Assembly: GCF_000192435.1 (NCBI RefSeq)
Contig: NZ_AEUD01000003.1
Coordinates: 248,001 to 312,000, forward strand
DNA: 64,000 bases
Origin: Gordonia neofelifaecis NRRL B-59395
GTDB taxonomy: Bacteria > Actinomycetota > Actinomycetes > Mycobacteriales > Mycobacteriaceae
Direction: 5' to 3'
This document shows, one piece after another, positions 1-9,900 of this stretch (position 1 is its first letter; each line of letters opens with the position of its first letter). Below the pieces are notes generated by a model. It was given only the letters and a program-made list of their open reading frames with translations. It made no database searches and was not told the DNA's origin. The translations under genes were made by a program, and so were the position numbers.

Positions 1-558
1 ACACAGATACGCCACGAACCGCCATTCCTCGGGGACGTCGAGCGCCCGGTACACCGCCTCGGGTTCGATGATCGAGATCCAGCCGACGCCGACACCGCGG
101 GCGCGCGCCGCCAGCCACAGGCTGCCGATCGCCGTGACCACCGAGTAGGCGAGTGTCTCGGGCATCGTCTGCCTGCCGAGGCCGTGTCCCTGCAGGGTCT
201 CGTCCTCGCAGAACACCGCCAAGTGAACGGGTGCCTGATCGAGTCCGGCGAGCTTGAGGGTGGAGTACTGCTGGGCGCGTTCGCCGCGATAGCCCTGCAG
301 CGCTTCTGCGTTGCAGCGGGCGAACGTCTCCTTCACGACCGCGCGCGGCTCGGGTGAGCGGACGTCGACCCAGCGCCACGGCTGACTGTTGCCGACGGAC
401 GGGGAGAGCTCGGCGGACGCGATGATCTCCTGGACGACCTCGGGGTCGATGGGGTCGGTCTTGAATCGACGGACGTCGCGACGCCAGCGCAGCAGTTCGT
501 CGAAGCTCTCGATGAACTCGTCGTCGAAGTAGCCCTGGTCGCCGCTCACGGTCGTCAT
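1..558 (-). CDS. bluB: BluB-type nitroreductase family protein (5,6-dimethylbenzimidazole synthase), 3' end outside window
   Basis: FMN-dependent nitroreductase-fold protein, probably the BluB enzyme that cleaves reduced flavin to make dimethylbenzimidazole, the lower ligand of cobalamin. The reverse-strand frame starts at the ATG at 556-558 and stays open to the window edge (186 codons), so about 30 C-terminal residues are missing. It begins MTTVSGDQGYFDDEF and carries RRDVRRFKTDP, the motif SPSVGNSQPWRW and, later, MPETLAYSVV and GVGVGWISI, all typical of BluB rather than of drug nitroreductases. A purine-rich GGAGAGG lies about 9 nt before the start. It is divergent from the acyl-CoA dehydrogenase pair and no cobalamin genes are visible beside it, so the exact substrate is inferred from family resemblance only. 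Confidence 0.75.
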   Translation of the reverse strand, partial: MTTVSGDQGYFDDEFIESFDELLRWRRDVRRFKTDPIDPEVVQEIIASAELSPSVGNSQPWRWVDVRSPEPRAVVKETFARCNAEALQGYRGERAQQYSTLKLAGLDQAPVHLAVFCEDETLQGHGLGRQTMPETLAYSVVTAIGSLWLAARARGVGVGWISIIEPEAVYRALDVPEEWRFVAYLC

Positions 559-678
559 CGTCGAATCCGCCTCTCCTAGGAATCCGTGAACCATGGTATC
601 CGGACCGCAGTTCGCGCCACGCATCGTGCGATCGGTCGGCAGACTGTTCGGGACGGGACATCGTGGGCAGGAGAACAC

Positions 679-1824
679 GTGGGAGAAGGCCTCAGACTCG
701 CACCACCGATCGCACGGGTGGAGGGCCTCGGCGGCCTCCGCACCGAGGTGCGGGAGTTCATCGACCAGCAGTTGGCGGCGAATGCGTTCACGCCGACGGT
801 GGACAGCTGGATGACGGGTTCGAACCCGGAGTTCACTCGCGCACTCGTCGAGCACGGTTGGATCGGAATGACGATCCCGACCGAGTACGGCGGCCGGGGA
901 CGGACGTTCATGGAGCGATTCGTGGTCACCGAGGAACTGCTGGCCGCGGGGGCGCCCGTGGCCGCCCACTGGATCGCCGACCGGCAGATGGCGCCGTCGA
1001 TCCTCAGATACGGCACGCAGGATCAGAAGGCCGAGTTCCTGCCGCGCATCGCCGACGGCAGCGACTTCTGGGCGATCGGAATGAGCGAACCCGACTCCGG
1101 CTCCGACTTGGCCAGCGTCCGCACACGCGCCGTTCCGGTCGCGGGCGGCTGGTCGATCACCGGCGCCAAGGTGTGGACCTCGGGCGCACACGTCTCGCAA
1201 TGGCTGATGACCCTGGCGCGGACGTCAGCCGTCGACCCCGCCGCCCGTCACGGCGGACTCAGCCAGTTCATCGTCGACCTCCGGGCACCCGGCGTCCAAG
1301 TCCGACCGATCGTGTCGATGAGCGGCGGGCACCATTTCAACGAGGTCGTCCTCGACGACGTCTTCGTCCCTGACTCGAGAGTGTTCGGCCGGATCGGCCA
1401 CGGGTGGCAGCAGGTGACCAGTGAACTCGGATTCGAGCGCAGCGGTCCGGAGCGGATTCTGTCGTCGTTCCCGATCCTGCGAGCCCTCGTGGGGGAGCAA
1501 CGCACCGAGACCGCTGTGACACCCGCAGATCTGGGACGACTCGTCGCACGGTCGGCGGGACTGCACCAGATGTCCGAAGCCGTCGCCGGGGTCCTCAGCA
1601 GGGGCGATACCGCGAACGTTCCGGCGGCTGTGGTCAAGGTGCTCGGCACGGCGACCGAAGGGGACATCGTCGACGTGGCCGACCTGCTCGTCGACGACGC
1701 CACCGACCCGCGATTGGCTCAGCTGGTCCGCGCAGGCGTCGACCAGCGTCCCGGGTTCACCATTCGCGGCGGCAGCAGCGAGGTGCTCCGCGGCGTGATC
1801 GCACGGGAACTGGGGATGCGATGA
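679..1824 (+). CDS. Acyl-CoA dehydrogenase, subunit 1 of a pair
   Basis: FAD-dependent acyl-CoA dehydrogenase fold, expected to make an alpha-beta double bond in an acyl-CoA. The frame is open from 586, but the GTG at 679 is preferred: AGGAG sits at 669-673, five bases upstream, and it gives 381 residues, the usual family length. The N-terminal helical domain contains PTEYGGRGRTFMERFVV; the central beta domain has FWAIGMSEPDSGSDLAS, the flavin/substrate signature, and GAKVWTSGAHVSQWLM; the C-terminus ends RGGSSEVLRGVIARELGMR as in FadE proteins. Its stop overlaps the start of a second, shorter acyl-CoA dehydrogenase by 4 bp. Known mycobacterial heterotetrameric FadE pairs have the same arrangement, so a heteromer is likely. 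The chain or ring substrate cannot be read from sequence. Confidence 0.88.
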   Translation: MGEGLRLAPPIARVEGLGGLRTEVREFIDQQLAANAFTPTVDSWMTGSNPEFTRALVEHGWIGMTIPTEYGGRGRTFMERFVVTEELLAAGAPVAAHWIADRQMAPSILRYGTQDQKAEFLPRIADGSDFWAIGMSEPDSGSDLASVRTRAVPVAGGWSITGAKVWTSGAHVSQWLMTLARTSAVDPAARHGGLSQFIVDLRAPGVQVRPIVSMSGGHHFNEVVLDDVFVPDSRVFGRIGHGWQQVTSELGFERSGPERILSSFPILRALVGEQRTETAVTPADLGRLVARSAGLHQMSEAVAGVLSRGDTANVPAAVVKVLGTATEGDIVDVADLLVDDATDPRLAQLVRAGVDQRPGFTIRGGSSEVLRGVIARELGMR

Positions 1825-2834
1825 GCCTCGTCGATGCCGATCTCGCGCAGATGATGGACTCGGTGCTGGCCGAACGTCGCGACCGTCACCGGGCGACCAC
1901 CGGATTCGACCGCGCACTGTGGGACGAACTCGACGAGCTCGGGCTCGTCCGACTGACCGCACCGGAATCGACCGGCGGTTCCGGTGCCGGCTGGGCCGAG
2001 GCGGCCGAACTCCTGACCGCGGCGGTGCGTCATGCGATCCGACTGCCGCTCGCCGAGCACGATCTACTCGCCTGCGACCTCCTCACGACACTGAACCTCC
2101 GCTCCGACGACGGACTGGTGCGCACGATGGCGGTCGTGGACTCGGCGGGCCGCGCGCGCAGTGTTCCCTGGGCAGACGACGCCGATCGGATCATCGTGAT
2201 CGGTGAATCCGCCGGCCGTACGACGATCACCGATGTCGATCGCGGGGCGTGCACGCTCGCACCGGGAGTCAACCAGATCGGCGAACCCCGATCGGACCTC
2301 GTCGTCGACCTCGAGGCCGCCGACAGCCATGAGGTCCCCGCCGAGGTCGTGCGCCGATTGCGTCTCAAACACGCCCTCGTCCGCGCGATCCAGGTGTGCG
2401 CCGCGCTCGACTGCGCCGTGGAATCGGCGATCGAGCACGCCACCGCGCGGGTCCAGTTCGGTCGGCCGCTGGCGAAGATGCAAGCCGTTCAGACGTTGAT
2501 CGCCGACGCCGCGGCCGAAGCCGCATTGGCCCGGACGGCGACCGAGACCGCGCTGGCCGTCGCCGTGGACAGCGGCTGGTCGGACCGGAGGCTCGGTTTC
2601 CTGATCGCCGTGGCGCGGTCGTGCTCCGGGCATGCGGCCTCGATGGTCGTCCGAAACGCCCACCAGATCCACGGCGCGATCGGCACCACGCTGGAACACC
2701 GCTTGCACGAGTTCACCCGAGCCGCGCTCGCCTGGCGAGGCGAGGGCGGCTCGGTCGCACACTGGGACCGCGAAGTGGCGCGAGCGGCCGTCGAGGCGGG
2801 AGAACAAGGCGTGTGGGCGCTGATCACCGGATGA
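1821..2834 (+). CDS. Acyl-CoA dehydrogenase-like protein, subunit 2 of a pair
   Basis: Second acyl-CoA dehydrogenase-fold protein (337 residues), translationally coupled to the previous gene by an ATGA overlap. The C-terminal helical domain is clear: ARVQFGRPLAKMQAVQTLIADAAAEA is the usual family helix, followed by QIHGAIGTTLEHRLHEFTR. The middle beta domain is short and lacks the SEPDSGSD-type flavin signature of its partner. This is the pattern of the smaller subunit in alpha2-beta2 acyl-CoA dehydrogenases of steroid or branched acyl catabolism, where active sites are shared between two unlike chains. The pairing is inferred from overlap and complementary motifs. Confidence 0.82.
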   Translation: MSLVDADLAQMMDSVLAERRDRHRATTGFDRALWDELDELGLVRLTAPESTGGSGAGWAEAAELLTAAVRHAIRLPLAEHDLLACDLLTTLNLRSDDGLVRTMAVVDSAGRARSVPWADDADRIIVIGESAGRTTITDVDRGACTLAPGVNQIGEPRSDLVVDLEAADSHEVPAEVVRRLRLKHALVRAIQVCAALDCAVESAIEHATARVQFGRPLAKMQAVQTLIADAAAEAALARTATETALAVAVDSGWSDRRLGFLIAVARSCSGHAASMVVRNAHQIHGAIGTTLEHRLHEFTRAALAWRGEGGSVAHWDREVARAAVEAGEQGVWALITG

Positions 2835-3047
2835 CGCTTGATCGTCTTTTCACGCACTCGATGAATTCGCCGGAACGGCGGGGAGAATCGGTGAGCCTGC
2901 GCTTTTACGCGAACACCGCTTAGAGATTCCTTAATCCGCAGTCATTGACATCACTGCAGGTAGAGTGCTGTTCGAGCATTCATTCAGGCGTTGAATATCA
3001 ATCCGGAAAGATCGGCGATTCTGCGTTTTCATTCGACCGCGCGGCTT

Positions 3048-3064
3048 TGCTAGTCTCCGATTCA
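3048..3064 (+). promoter_or_regulatory. Candidate leaderless promoter of the efe locus (extended -10)
   Basis: TGC-TAGTCT at 3048-3056 matches an extended -10 element (TGN-TANNNT). The ATG of the permease gene lies at 3064, seven bases after the hexamer, so transcription would begin at or next to the A of the start codon. No Shine-Dalgarno sequence precedes this ATG, which fits a leaderless mRNA. A weak -35 (TTCATT, 3028-3033) is 17 bp upstream. The rest of 2835-3047 holds no gene. Confidence 0.45.
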
Positions 3065-5127
3065 TGAACATTTCCATAGGCTTGCCTAATCTGATTATCG
3101 GGTTGCGGGAAGCTCTGGAAGCCGGCCTGGTGATCACCATCCTGCTGGCCGCGGTCAAGCGCGGTTCGGGTGATCGACGGCAGGTCGTCGCGATCTGGGT
3201 GGGTGTCGTCGCCGCACTCAGCCTGTCGGTCAGCGCGGCGATCGTGTTGACCGCGAGTCTCGCCGCGCTCCCTGCCGCGGGCCAGTCGATTCTCAGCGGT
3301 CTGCTCGGGCTGCTGGCCGTGGTCCTGGTGACCCGAATGATCTTCACGATGCGCCGGACCGCCCGGACCATGAACGCCGAACTGAGTCAGAAGGTCGCAG
3401 TCGGTGCCGGCAACGGCACCGCGGCCCTCATGCTCACCGCGTTCGCGGCCGTCGCACGCGAGAGTCTCGAAGCCACCCTGTTCCTCTGGACCGCGTCCCG
3501 CCAGAACGGCGATGCCATGGGATCGATCATCGGCGCGGTGATCGGCATCGCCTTGGGCCTGTCGTTGGCCTGGCTGCTGTACCGCAGGTCCCTGCAACTG
3601 AACCTGGGGAAGTTCTTCACCTACACGGCGGTGTTCCTGACGGTCGTGATCGCCGGGATTCTGTCGTACAGCGTCGGCGAGTTGCAGTCCGCCGGATGGC
3701 TTCCCGGCCGCAACTGGATCGCCTGGGACGTGTCGGCGACGATCGACGCGAGCAGTTGGTGGATGGCGATCGTCACCGCCGTGACCGGCATCGCCGTCCG
3801 CATGACCGTTCTGCAGGTGGCCGTCTGGGTGCTGTACCTCGTCATTGTTCTGTGGGTGTACTTCCGCGTCCCGATCGCCGCGCCGAGTGACCGCGGACCG
3901 TCCCGGCTCGACGGATTCGCCGCGAGGATCACCGATCATCAGCGTTCGGTCACAGCGGCGGTCATCGTTGTTCCTCTCGCGGTCGCGACGGCGGTCGCCA
4001 CGATGCTCCCGAAGCAGATCTCCACCGAGTCCACAGTCACCGTCGCCGAAGGCAGCTGCGGCGCCGATGCGGTGATCGACGGTGCCGGCGTGCACACCTT
4101 CAACGTGCGCAACAAGTCAGGCCGATCGGGGGAGATCACCCTCGAAGACCCGGCGGGCGACATCCTCGGCGAGATCGAGACCCTGGCGCCGAAGACCACC
4201 GTGCCCATGCGGACGACCGTTCCCGCGGGCCGATTCCGATTCCACTGCGCGATGGCCGGTTCGGCCGCCTCGTACTCCTCGTTCATTCCCGTCAGCGGCG
4301 CCCCCGGGATACGACCGCCTGCGCCGAAGCCACCGGTGACCGAAGCCGACCTCGCCGGACCCGCCGCAGCGTTGCGAGCCGATGTGCTCCGGCGGCTCGA
4401 CGATCTGCGGTCGGCCACGCTGACTCTCAACAACGCCATCGCATCGGGCGACACCATCGCGGCGCAGTCCGCCTGGCGGACCGCCATCGCCGTCTGGCAG
4501 CAGTCGAGCGCGTCCTACCGGGCCTTCGGCGATCTCGGCGATGCGATCGGCGGACCGCCGTGGCCGTACCCGCACGGCGTCGACGATCCCGCCTTCCGCG
4601 GGCTCAGGCGTGTCGAATACGGCCTGTGGCACGGTCAGTCGCCGGCTCAGCTCGCCCCCGTCGGGACAGCGCTCATCGTCGACATCGACGCCCTGACCAC
4701 CGCGGTCCGCACACACGATCCGGACGTGGCACTGGACCCGAAGGACATCCCGCTGCGAGCGCACGAGGTGCTGGAGGAGGCCGAGCGCCACCTCACCAAC
4801 GGATTCTCCGACCTCGGCGCGGGCAGCGAGTACCTCGAGACCGATGCGATGATCGCCAATACCCGCGTGGTCCTCGACTGTCTCGGCGGACTGCTCCGCA
4901 GCCGCGACCCGCAGTTGCTGGCGCAGTCGCGCACCCAGCTCGATCGTCTCGAGTCCGTGTTGAAGTCCAATGCCCAACGGCCCGCAGGCGACTGGGTCTC
5001 GCGGAATGACATCACGGTCGCACAGCGACTCGCGATCAACGCGGGCCTGTCGTCGACCCTCGAACTGCTCGCCAAGATCCCAGGAGAGCTCGAACCGCCC
5101 CTGGCCCGGACCGCGGAAGGCAAGTGA
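3064..5127 (+). CDS. efeU: EfeU-EfeO fusion: FTR1-type iron permease joined to cupredoxin and imelysin domains
   Basis: Elemental or ferrous iron uptake protein of 687 residues joining two normally separate Efe components. Residues 1 to about 280 are the polytopic FTR1/EfeU permease, with the two REXXE iron-ligand motifs REALE (15-19) and RESLE (132-136) in membrane helices. A further membrane segment lies near 300-320. After it comes a cupredoxin-like domain (about 325-415, with the cysteines of SCGADA and RFHCAMAG) and then an imelysin/M75-like helical domain (about 430-680) containing GLRRVEYGLWHG and the HXXE-type HEVLEE, as in EfeO. In Escherichia coli EfeU, EfeO and EfeB are three proteins. 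Here the periplasmic-type EfeO part is tethered outside the membrane to the channel. The next gene is efeB. Confidence 0.88.
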   Translation: MNISIGLPNLIIGLREALEAGLVITILLAAVKRGSGDRRQVVAIWVGVVAALSLSVSAAIVLTASLAALPAAGQSILSGLLGLLAVVLVTRMIFTMRRTARTMNAELSQKVAVGAGNGTAALMLTAFAAVARESLEATLFLWTASRQNGDAMGSIIGAVIGIALGLSLAWLLYRRSLQLNLGKFFTYTAVFLTVVIAGILSYSVGELQSAGWLPGRNWIAWDVSATIDASSWWMAIVTAVTGIAVRMTVLQVAVWVLYLVIVLWVYFRVPIAAPSDRGPSRLDGFAARITDHQRSVTAAVIVVPLAVATAVATMLPKQISTESTVTVAEGSCGADAVIDGAGVHTFNVRNKSGRSGEITLEDPAGDILGEIETLAPKTTVPMRTTVPAGRFRFHCAMAGSAASYSSFIPVSGAPGIRPPAPKPPVTEADLAGPAAALRADVLRRLDDLRSATLTLNNAIASGDTIAAQSAWRTAIAVWQQSSASYRAFGDLGDAIGGPPWPYPHGVDDPAFRGLRRVEYGLWHGQSPAQLAPVGTALIVDIDALTTAVRTHDPDVALDPKDIPLRAHEVLEEAERHLTNGFSDLGAGSEYLETDAMIANTRVVLDCLGGLLRSRDPQLLAQSRTQLDRLESVLKSNAQRPAGDWVSRNDITVAQRLAINAGLSSTLELLAKIPGELEPPLARTAEGK
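3076..3094 (+). promoter_or_regulatory. Possible IdeR/DtxR iron box overlapping the start of the Efe permease gene
   Basis: The 19-mer ATAGGCTTGCCTAATCTGA agrees at 13 of 19 positions with the actinobacterial iron-box consensus TTAGGTTAGGCTAACCTAA. It begins 12 bp downstream of the presumed leaderless start site, a position where a repressor would block transcription. Iron-dependent repression would suit an iron-uptake gene. The match is imperfect and lies in coding DNA, so it may be chance. Confidence 0.3.
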
Positions 5128-5133
5128 CATCCG

Positions 5134-6388
5134 GTGAGTGACATCAATCGCCGTTCTCTGCTCAAGGGAAGTCTGTTCGGTGCGGCCGGTGCCGCCGTCG
5201 CGATCGGCGTGGTCGGCGGTGGGGTCGAAGCCGACCGTCGTGCCGCAGAGCCCGCGGGAACGCCGATCGAAGACAGCTATCCGGTGCACGGCGACCATCA
5301 GCCCGGCGTCGACGATCCGGCGGCGGGTCGGCAGCAGCCCGCATCGGAGTTCGTCTCCGCGCGCGTCACCGCGACCGACCGCGCCGGCCTGGAGGCCCTC
5401 CTGAAGACGCTGACGGTGACGATCCGTCAGCTCGCTGCGGGGGGAGGCGTCGCCCGACACGCCGGTGGCACGACCACCCGCGGACAACGGCGTCCTGGGT
5501 GCCGCACCCGACACCGACGGTCTGACGGTCACGGTCGCGGTCGGCAGTTCACTGTTCGACGACCGATTCGGCCTCGCGAATCGCCGACCGGCGAGCCTCA
5601 CACCGATGCGCGTGTTCCGGAACGACCGGCCGGAATCGGCGTGGACGGGCGGCGACCTGCTCATTCAGATCTGCGCGAATCACGCCGACACCGTGCACCG
5701 CGCGGTCCGTGAGATCCTCCGTGCCACGCGCGAGAACATGCAGATCCTTTGGCGGATAAGAGGATTCGGATCACCACCGCGACCGGAGGGCACACCCCGC
5801 AACCTCATGGGCTTCAAGGACGGCACCGGGAACCCGCAGGGTGCCGACGCGCAGTCGCTGATCTGGCTCGACCACGACGTCAGCCAGCCGTGGACCGTCG
5901 GCGGTACCTTCGTCGTGGTCCGGTTGATCCGCATGTTCACCGAGTTCTGGGACCGGATCTCGATCAACGAGCAGGAGCGGATCTTCGGGCGGCGGCGCGA
6001 CAGCGGTGCCCCGCTGGACGGCAACGCCGAGTTCGACACGCCGGACTACGCTGCGGACCCGAAGGGCTTCGCAGTGCCGGCGGACGCGCATATCCGACTG
6101 GCCAATCCGCGGACCCCGGAGACTGCGCGCCAGCGACTCATCCGGAGGTCGTACAACTACGACCTCGGCGTGGACGACAACGGCAATCTGCAGTCGGGCC
6201 ACATCTTCGTGTGCTTCCAGCAGAACATTCAGCAGCAGTTCGAGACCGTCCAGAGCCGGCTCGACGGCGAGCCCCTCGAGGATTACGTGCAGCCGTTCGG
6301 GGGCGGTTACTTCTTCGTGCTGCCCGGCATCCGCACCTCGTCGGACTGGCTCGGTCGCGGAATGCTCGCTGACGGCGTCGCCCGGTAG
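5134..6388 (+). pseudogene. efeB: EfeB, Tat-exported Dyp-type haem peroxidase, interrupted by a frameshift
   Basis: Third component of the Efe system, a haem peroxidase thought to oxidise ferrous iron or release iron from haem outside the membrane. The GTG start at 5134 lies 6 bp after the fused efeUO stop. The N-terminus SDINRRSLLKGSLFGAAGA is a twin-arginine signal. The first frame continues to LTVTIRQLAAG near 5442; the homologous sequence resumes in the +1 frame with SPDTPVARPPADNGVLG and runs to 6388, including GTPRNLMGFKDGTGNP, the Dyp signature. The break coincides with a G6 run at 5439-5444. Removing one G gives a continuous 417-residue protein of normal length. It is therefore either a recent +1 mutation, a phase-variable tract, or a homopolymer sequencing error. 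Confidence 0.85.
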
Positions 6389-6429
6389 CACGGCGTATCG
6401 AGCTTCAGGCCGCCGCGCTTCTTGTCCGC

Positions 6430-6942
6430 TCACACACCGAACGCTGCTGCGTACCGCATGAGCCCGGACGGTGGAACCGTGTCCGGTGCCAGCGGCAGCA
6501 CGAGGAAGGCGTCGTCGGGTACGTCGAAGGGCGCTGTCACTCCGAATCCGGAGGCTGGCCTGAAGCCGAATCGCGGATAGTAGTCGGCATGCCCCAGCAC
6601 GACGGCCGTCGTCTCACCGGCCTCGCGGGCGGCGTCGAGCAAGGCGGTGATGACGGAGGTGCCGACACCGGTGCCCTGCGCCGACGGCACCACCGCGCAC
6701 GGAGCGAGCGCGAGCACCGGCTCGCCATCGATCTCGGCTCGGGTCAGCAGCGCATGGCCGATCACGTCGCCGTCGACGACGGCCACATACGACAGCCCGT
6801 CGATCCAGGCGGTCGGATCTCGGCGCAGTGCATCCACCAGATCGGCTTCCTCTGCGGACGGGAACGCCGCCATCTCGACGGCCCGAATCGCCGCCTCGTC
6901 ACCGTGTTTCTCAGGTCGGACAGACCAGTTGTTCTCGGTCAT
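6430..6942 (-). CDS. GNAT family N-acetyltransferase (YhbS-like)
   Basis: Small acetyl-CoA-dependent acetyltransferase of 170 residues. The acetyl-CoA loop appears as VVPSAQGTGVGTSVITALL (about 95-113), matching the Q/RxxGxG/A motif, and HADYYPRFGFRPAS near 130 is the typical strand-turn of the YhbS subgroup. The acceptor substrate is unknown. It lies 12 bp downstream of the NRPS stop on the same strand and could be co-transcribed with that cluster as a tailoring or self-protection enzyme, but YhbS-like genes are common alone, so the link is only positional. It converges on efeB with a 41-bp gap that shows no clear terminator. Confidence 0.82.
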   Translation of the reverse strand: MTENNWSVRPEKHGDEAAIRAVEMAAFPSAEEADLVDALRRDPTAWIDGLSYVAVVDGDVIGHALLTRAEIDGEPVLALAPCAVVPSAQGTGVGTSVITALLDAAREAGETTAVVLGHADYYPRFGFRPASGFGVTAPFDVPDDAFLVLPLAPDTVPPSGLMRYAAAFGV

Positions 6943-6954
6943 CGTCGATCTCCT

Positions 6955-9900
6955 TCACCTCGCTTCGACTGTGGCACAGGCAGAGCCGAGTACGTCCAAC
7001 AGGCCGGCGACGACCTCGTCAACGGTCTCCGGTGTCAGCATCGCGACCGGATACAGCACCTCGAGACAGCCTGCCGCACCGGGCGAAGGCGGCACCACAG
7101 ACATGTGCAGATCGCAGTGCGCGAGGTCCACCGGCAGCGGATTCACGCCCGACGCGGTGGGCCGGTCGACGGTCAGCATCACCTGGAACAGCGGATGACG
7201 ATCCGGCCTTGCGGCGCCCAGGGCTTCGACCACCTCGGCGAAGGCCGTCGTCGCGTGGCCGAACGCCCCGGCCTCCGCAGCGGCGACCGCTCTGATCGTC
7301 TCGTCGTGGTCGTCGGCGACACGGCATACCACGCATACGGTGTTGACGAACATGCCCACGACATCGGTCGACGCCGAGTCGGTGCGCCCCGAGCAGAGTG
7401 CGCCGATGTGAACTACGCGGTTCCCGGATCGGCGCGCGAGCGTCGACGCCAGCCCCGCTCGGACGATCGTCAGCTCGGTCACGCGGTGCTCCGCCGCGGC
7501 TCGAATCACTCCGCTCCACACGGCGTCATCGAGTGGATATCGCACTCGGGTCCCCGCCGGATCCCAACGGGACGGGCGCACATCGACCCGGTCGAGCGGT
7601 GAGGGCAGCGCGGTATCGATCTCCCGTGCGAAGAAGGAGATCTCCTCGTCCCGCCGCTCCGTCGCTCGTCGCACGGCGCGAACCGCGTACCCCCGGTAGC
7701 CGCGAGTGACCGCGGTGCCCGCGCCGCCGAGGAGATCCCGGATGAGCACCTGCAGCGACTCCCCGTCGACCGCGAGGTGATGGAAGGCGACCGCGACCTC
7801 GGACCGGTCGTCTGCGCACGCCAGACCGACACGCAGCGGATACCGGTCCGCGACATCCATCGGTCGATGCAGGTACTCGCGGCGCCAGTCGGGTGACGAC
7901 GTGTCGACGTGATCGACGCTCCAGCGCTCGGGATCGGGGACCGGGTCGACGTCGAACAGTCCGTCGTCGAAGGTGCGGCTGCGGAGCATCTCGTGGCGCC
8001 GGAGAAGTCCGGCGACGATGTCCCGGAGCGCGGCACGGTCGAGTCCGTCCGGAACCCGCATCGTGAAGGCGACGAGGTGGTCGATCCCGTGCCGGCGGAC
8101 GAACACATTGCGCTGGGCGGGAGCGAGTGGAAGCGGCCCGTCGGGTACTTCGTCGTCGGATTCGACGACGTCCGACGTCCCGGACGGCCGGACCGAGTCC
8201 GTGCGTCCCCGGACCAGCGCCGCGAGTCTGCGCGGCGTGCCGTCGGTCAGAACGTCCCGTACTCCGACGACCGACCCCAGCCCGGCCGACAGGGCCGCTG
8301 CGACCGTGGTCGCGGTCAGGGAATCGCCTCCGAGATCGACGAAGTCGTCGTCGATGCCGACGCGGTCGATGCCGAGCGCCGCCGCGAACGCCTCGACGAC
8401 CGTCGCCTGAACCTCGTCCGAGGGCGGCAGATAGGCGGCCGATGACGACGCCACGGGTTCGGGCAGGCGGACACGGTCGAGCTTCTTGTTCACCGTCAGC
8501 GGCAGTTCGTCGACCACCGTCACCCCCGCCGGGACGCATGCCGCAGGCAGCGTCGCGCTCAGCGTTCCGCGCAGCCGCCCCGGCAGGGTGGAGGTCTCGA
8601 CGCCGTCCATCGCCACCACGTAGGTGTGCAGCCGGCGACCGGCCGCGCTGGAATGGGCGATCGTGGCACTGGCACGGACCAGTCCGCTGTCCAGGACCGC
8701 TCGATCGGTCTCGGCGGGCTCCACCCGGACACCGCGGATCTTCACCTGAGCGTCGGCGCGACCGAGGAACCACAGCTCGTCGTCGAATCCTCGACGGACT
8801 CGATCGCCGGTGCGGTACATCCGGCCACCGGCGACGTCCGGATCTGCGACGAACCGGCCGGCTGTCGCTCCTGGCCTCCCGAGAACGCCGAGGGCCAGGC
8901 TCGGTCCCGAGACATACAACTCGCCGTCGCCGCCCGGTGGCACCCGACGCAGTCGGCGGTCGAGCAATTGCAGTCGTACGCCGCGCATCGGGCGACCCAA
9001 TGGAACCGCTCGACGGACACGGGCCGCGTCGATCGGCGCGGTCATGGTGACGCTGCAGGTGGTCTCGCTCGGTCCGTACGCACACCGCACGGTCGACCGC
9101 TCGGCCCACCGTCTGATCAGCGGCGCGGGACAGACGTCCCCGCCGACGATCAGGTGTGTCACCGACCGCGCGTCGTCGACCGGCACCGTCGCCAGCGCCG
9201 CGGGCGTGATGAACAGGTGCGTCACCTCGTGCGCGGTGAGCAGTGCTGCCAGTTCACCGCCGCCGCGGATCTCGGGCGGTACGACGACCAGCGCTGCGCC
9301 CGACAGCGCCGCGGCGAGCGTCTCGACGATCGCGGTGTCGAATCCAGGGGAGGCGAAATGTGCCACACGGCACTGTGATTCAAGTCGGTAGCTGTCGTCG
9401 ATCTCAGCCGTCAGCTCCGCGATACCGCGATGCGGGACCACCACGCCCTTGGGCGTTCCCGACGTTCCGGACGTGTAGATCAGGTAGGCGGGCGAGTCCG
9501 GCGGAACCGACGACGCACGCACCGACCGCTCGTCGGCTCGCGGAACCGCCGCCAGGTCGACGTCGGCGAGCCCGTCGTCGCACCGTCCGAGTACGAGCGC
9601 GGGCCTGGCATCGTCGAGAATCGCTTGCCGACGGGGTAGCGGCAGGGCCGGATCGAGCGGCAGCACGCACATTCCGGCCGCCGCTATCGCCCAGGCGGCC
9701 GCGACGGCATCCGCGGATCGGGGACTGTGCACCGCGATCACGTCGCCCGGTCGGCATCGGCGCGTCAGGAGGTCGACCACGCCGGCTGCGCGGCTCGCCA
9801 GGTCCCGGTAGGCGACGACTCGGGACCCCTCGATGACCGCCGGACGACTGCTGTGCCGGTGCCGCCAGTAACCGTCGGCGAGCGAGCTCCCGTCGGAGAC

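Noticed and set aside
586-678. N-terminal extension of the first acyl-CoA dehydrogenase (GTG 586)
   Set aside because: No family homology in the added 31 residues and a good AGGAG lies before GTG 679.
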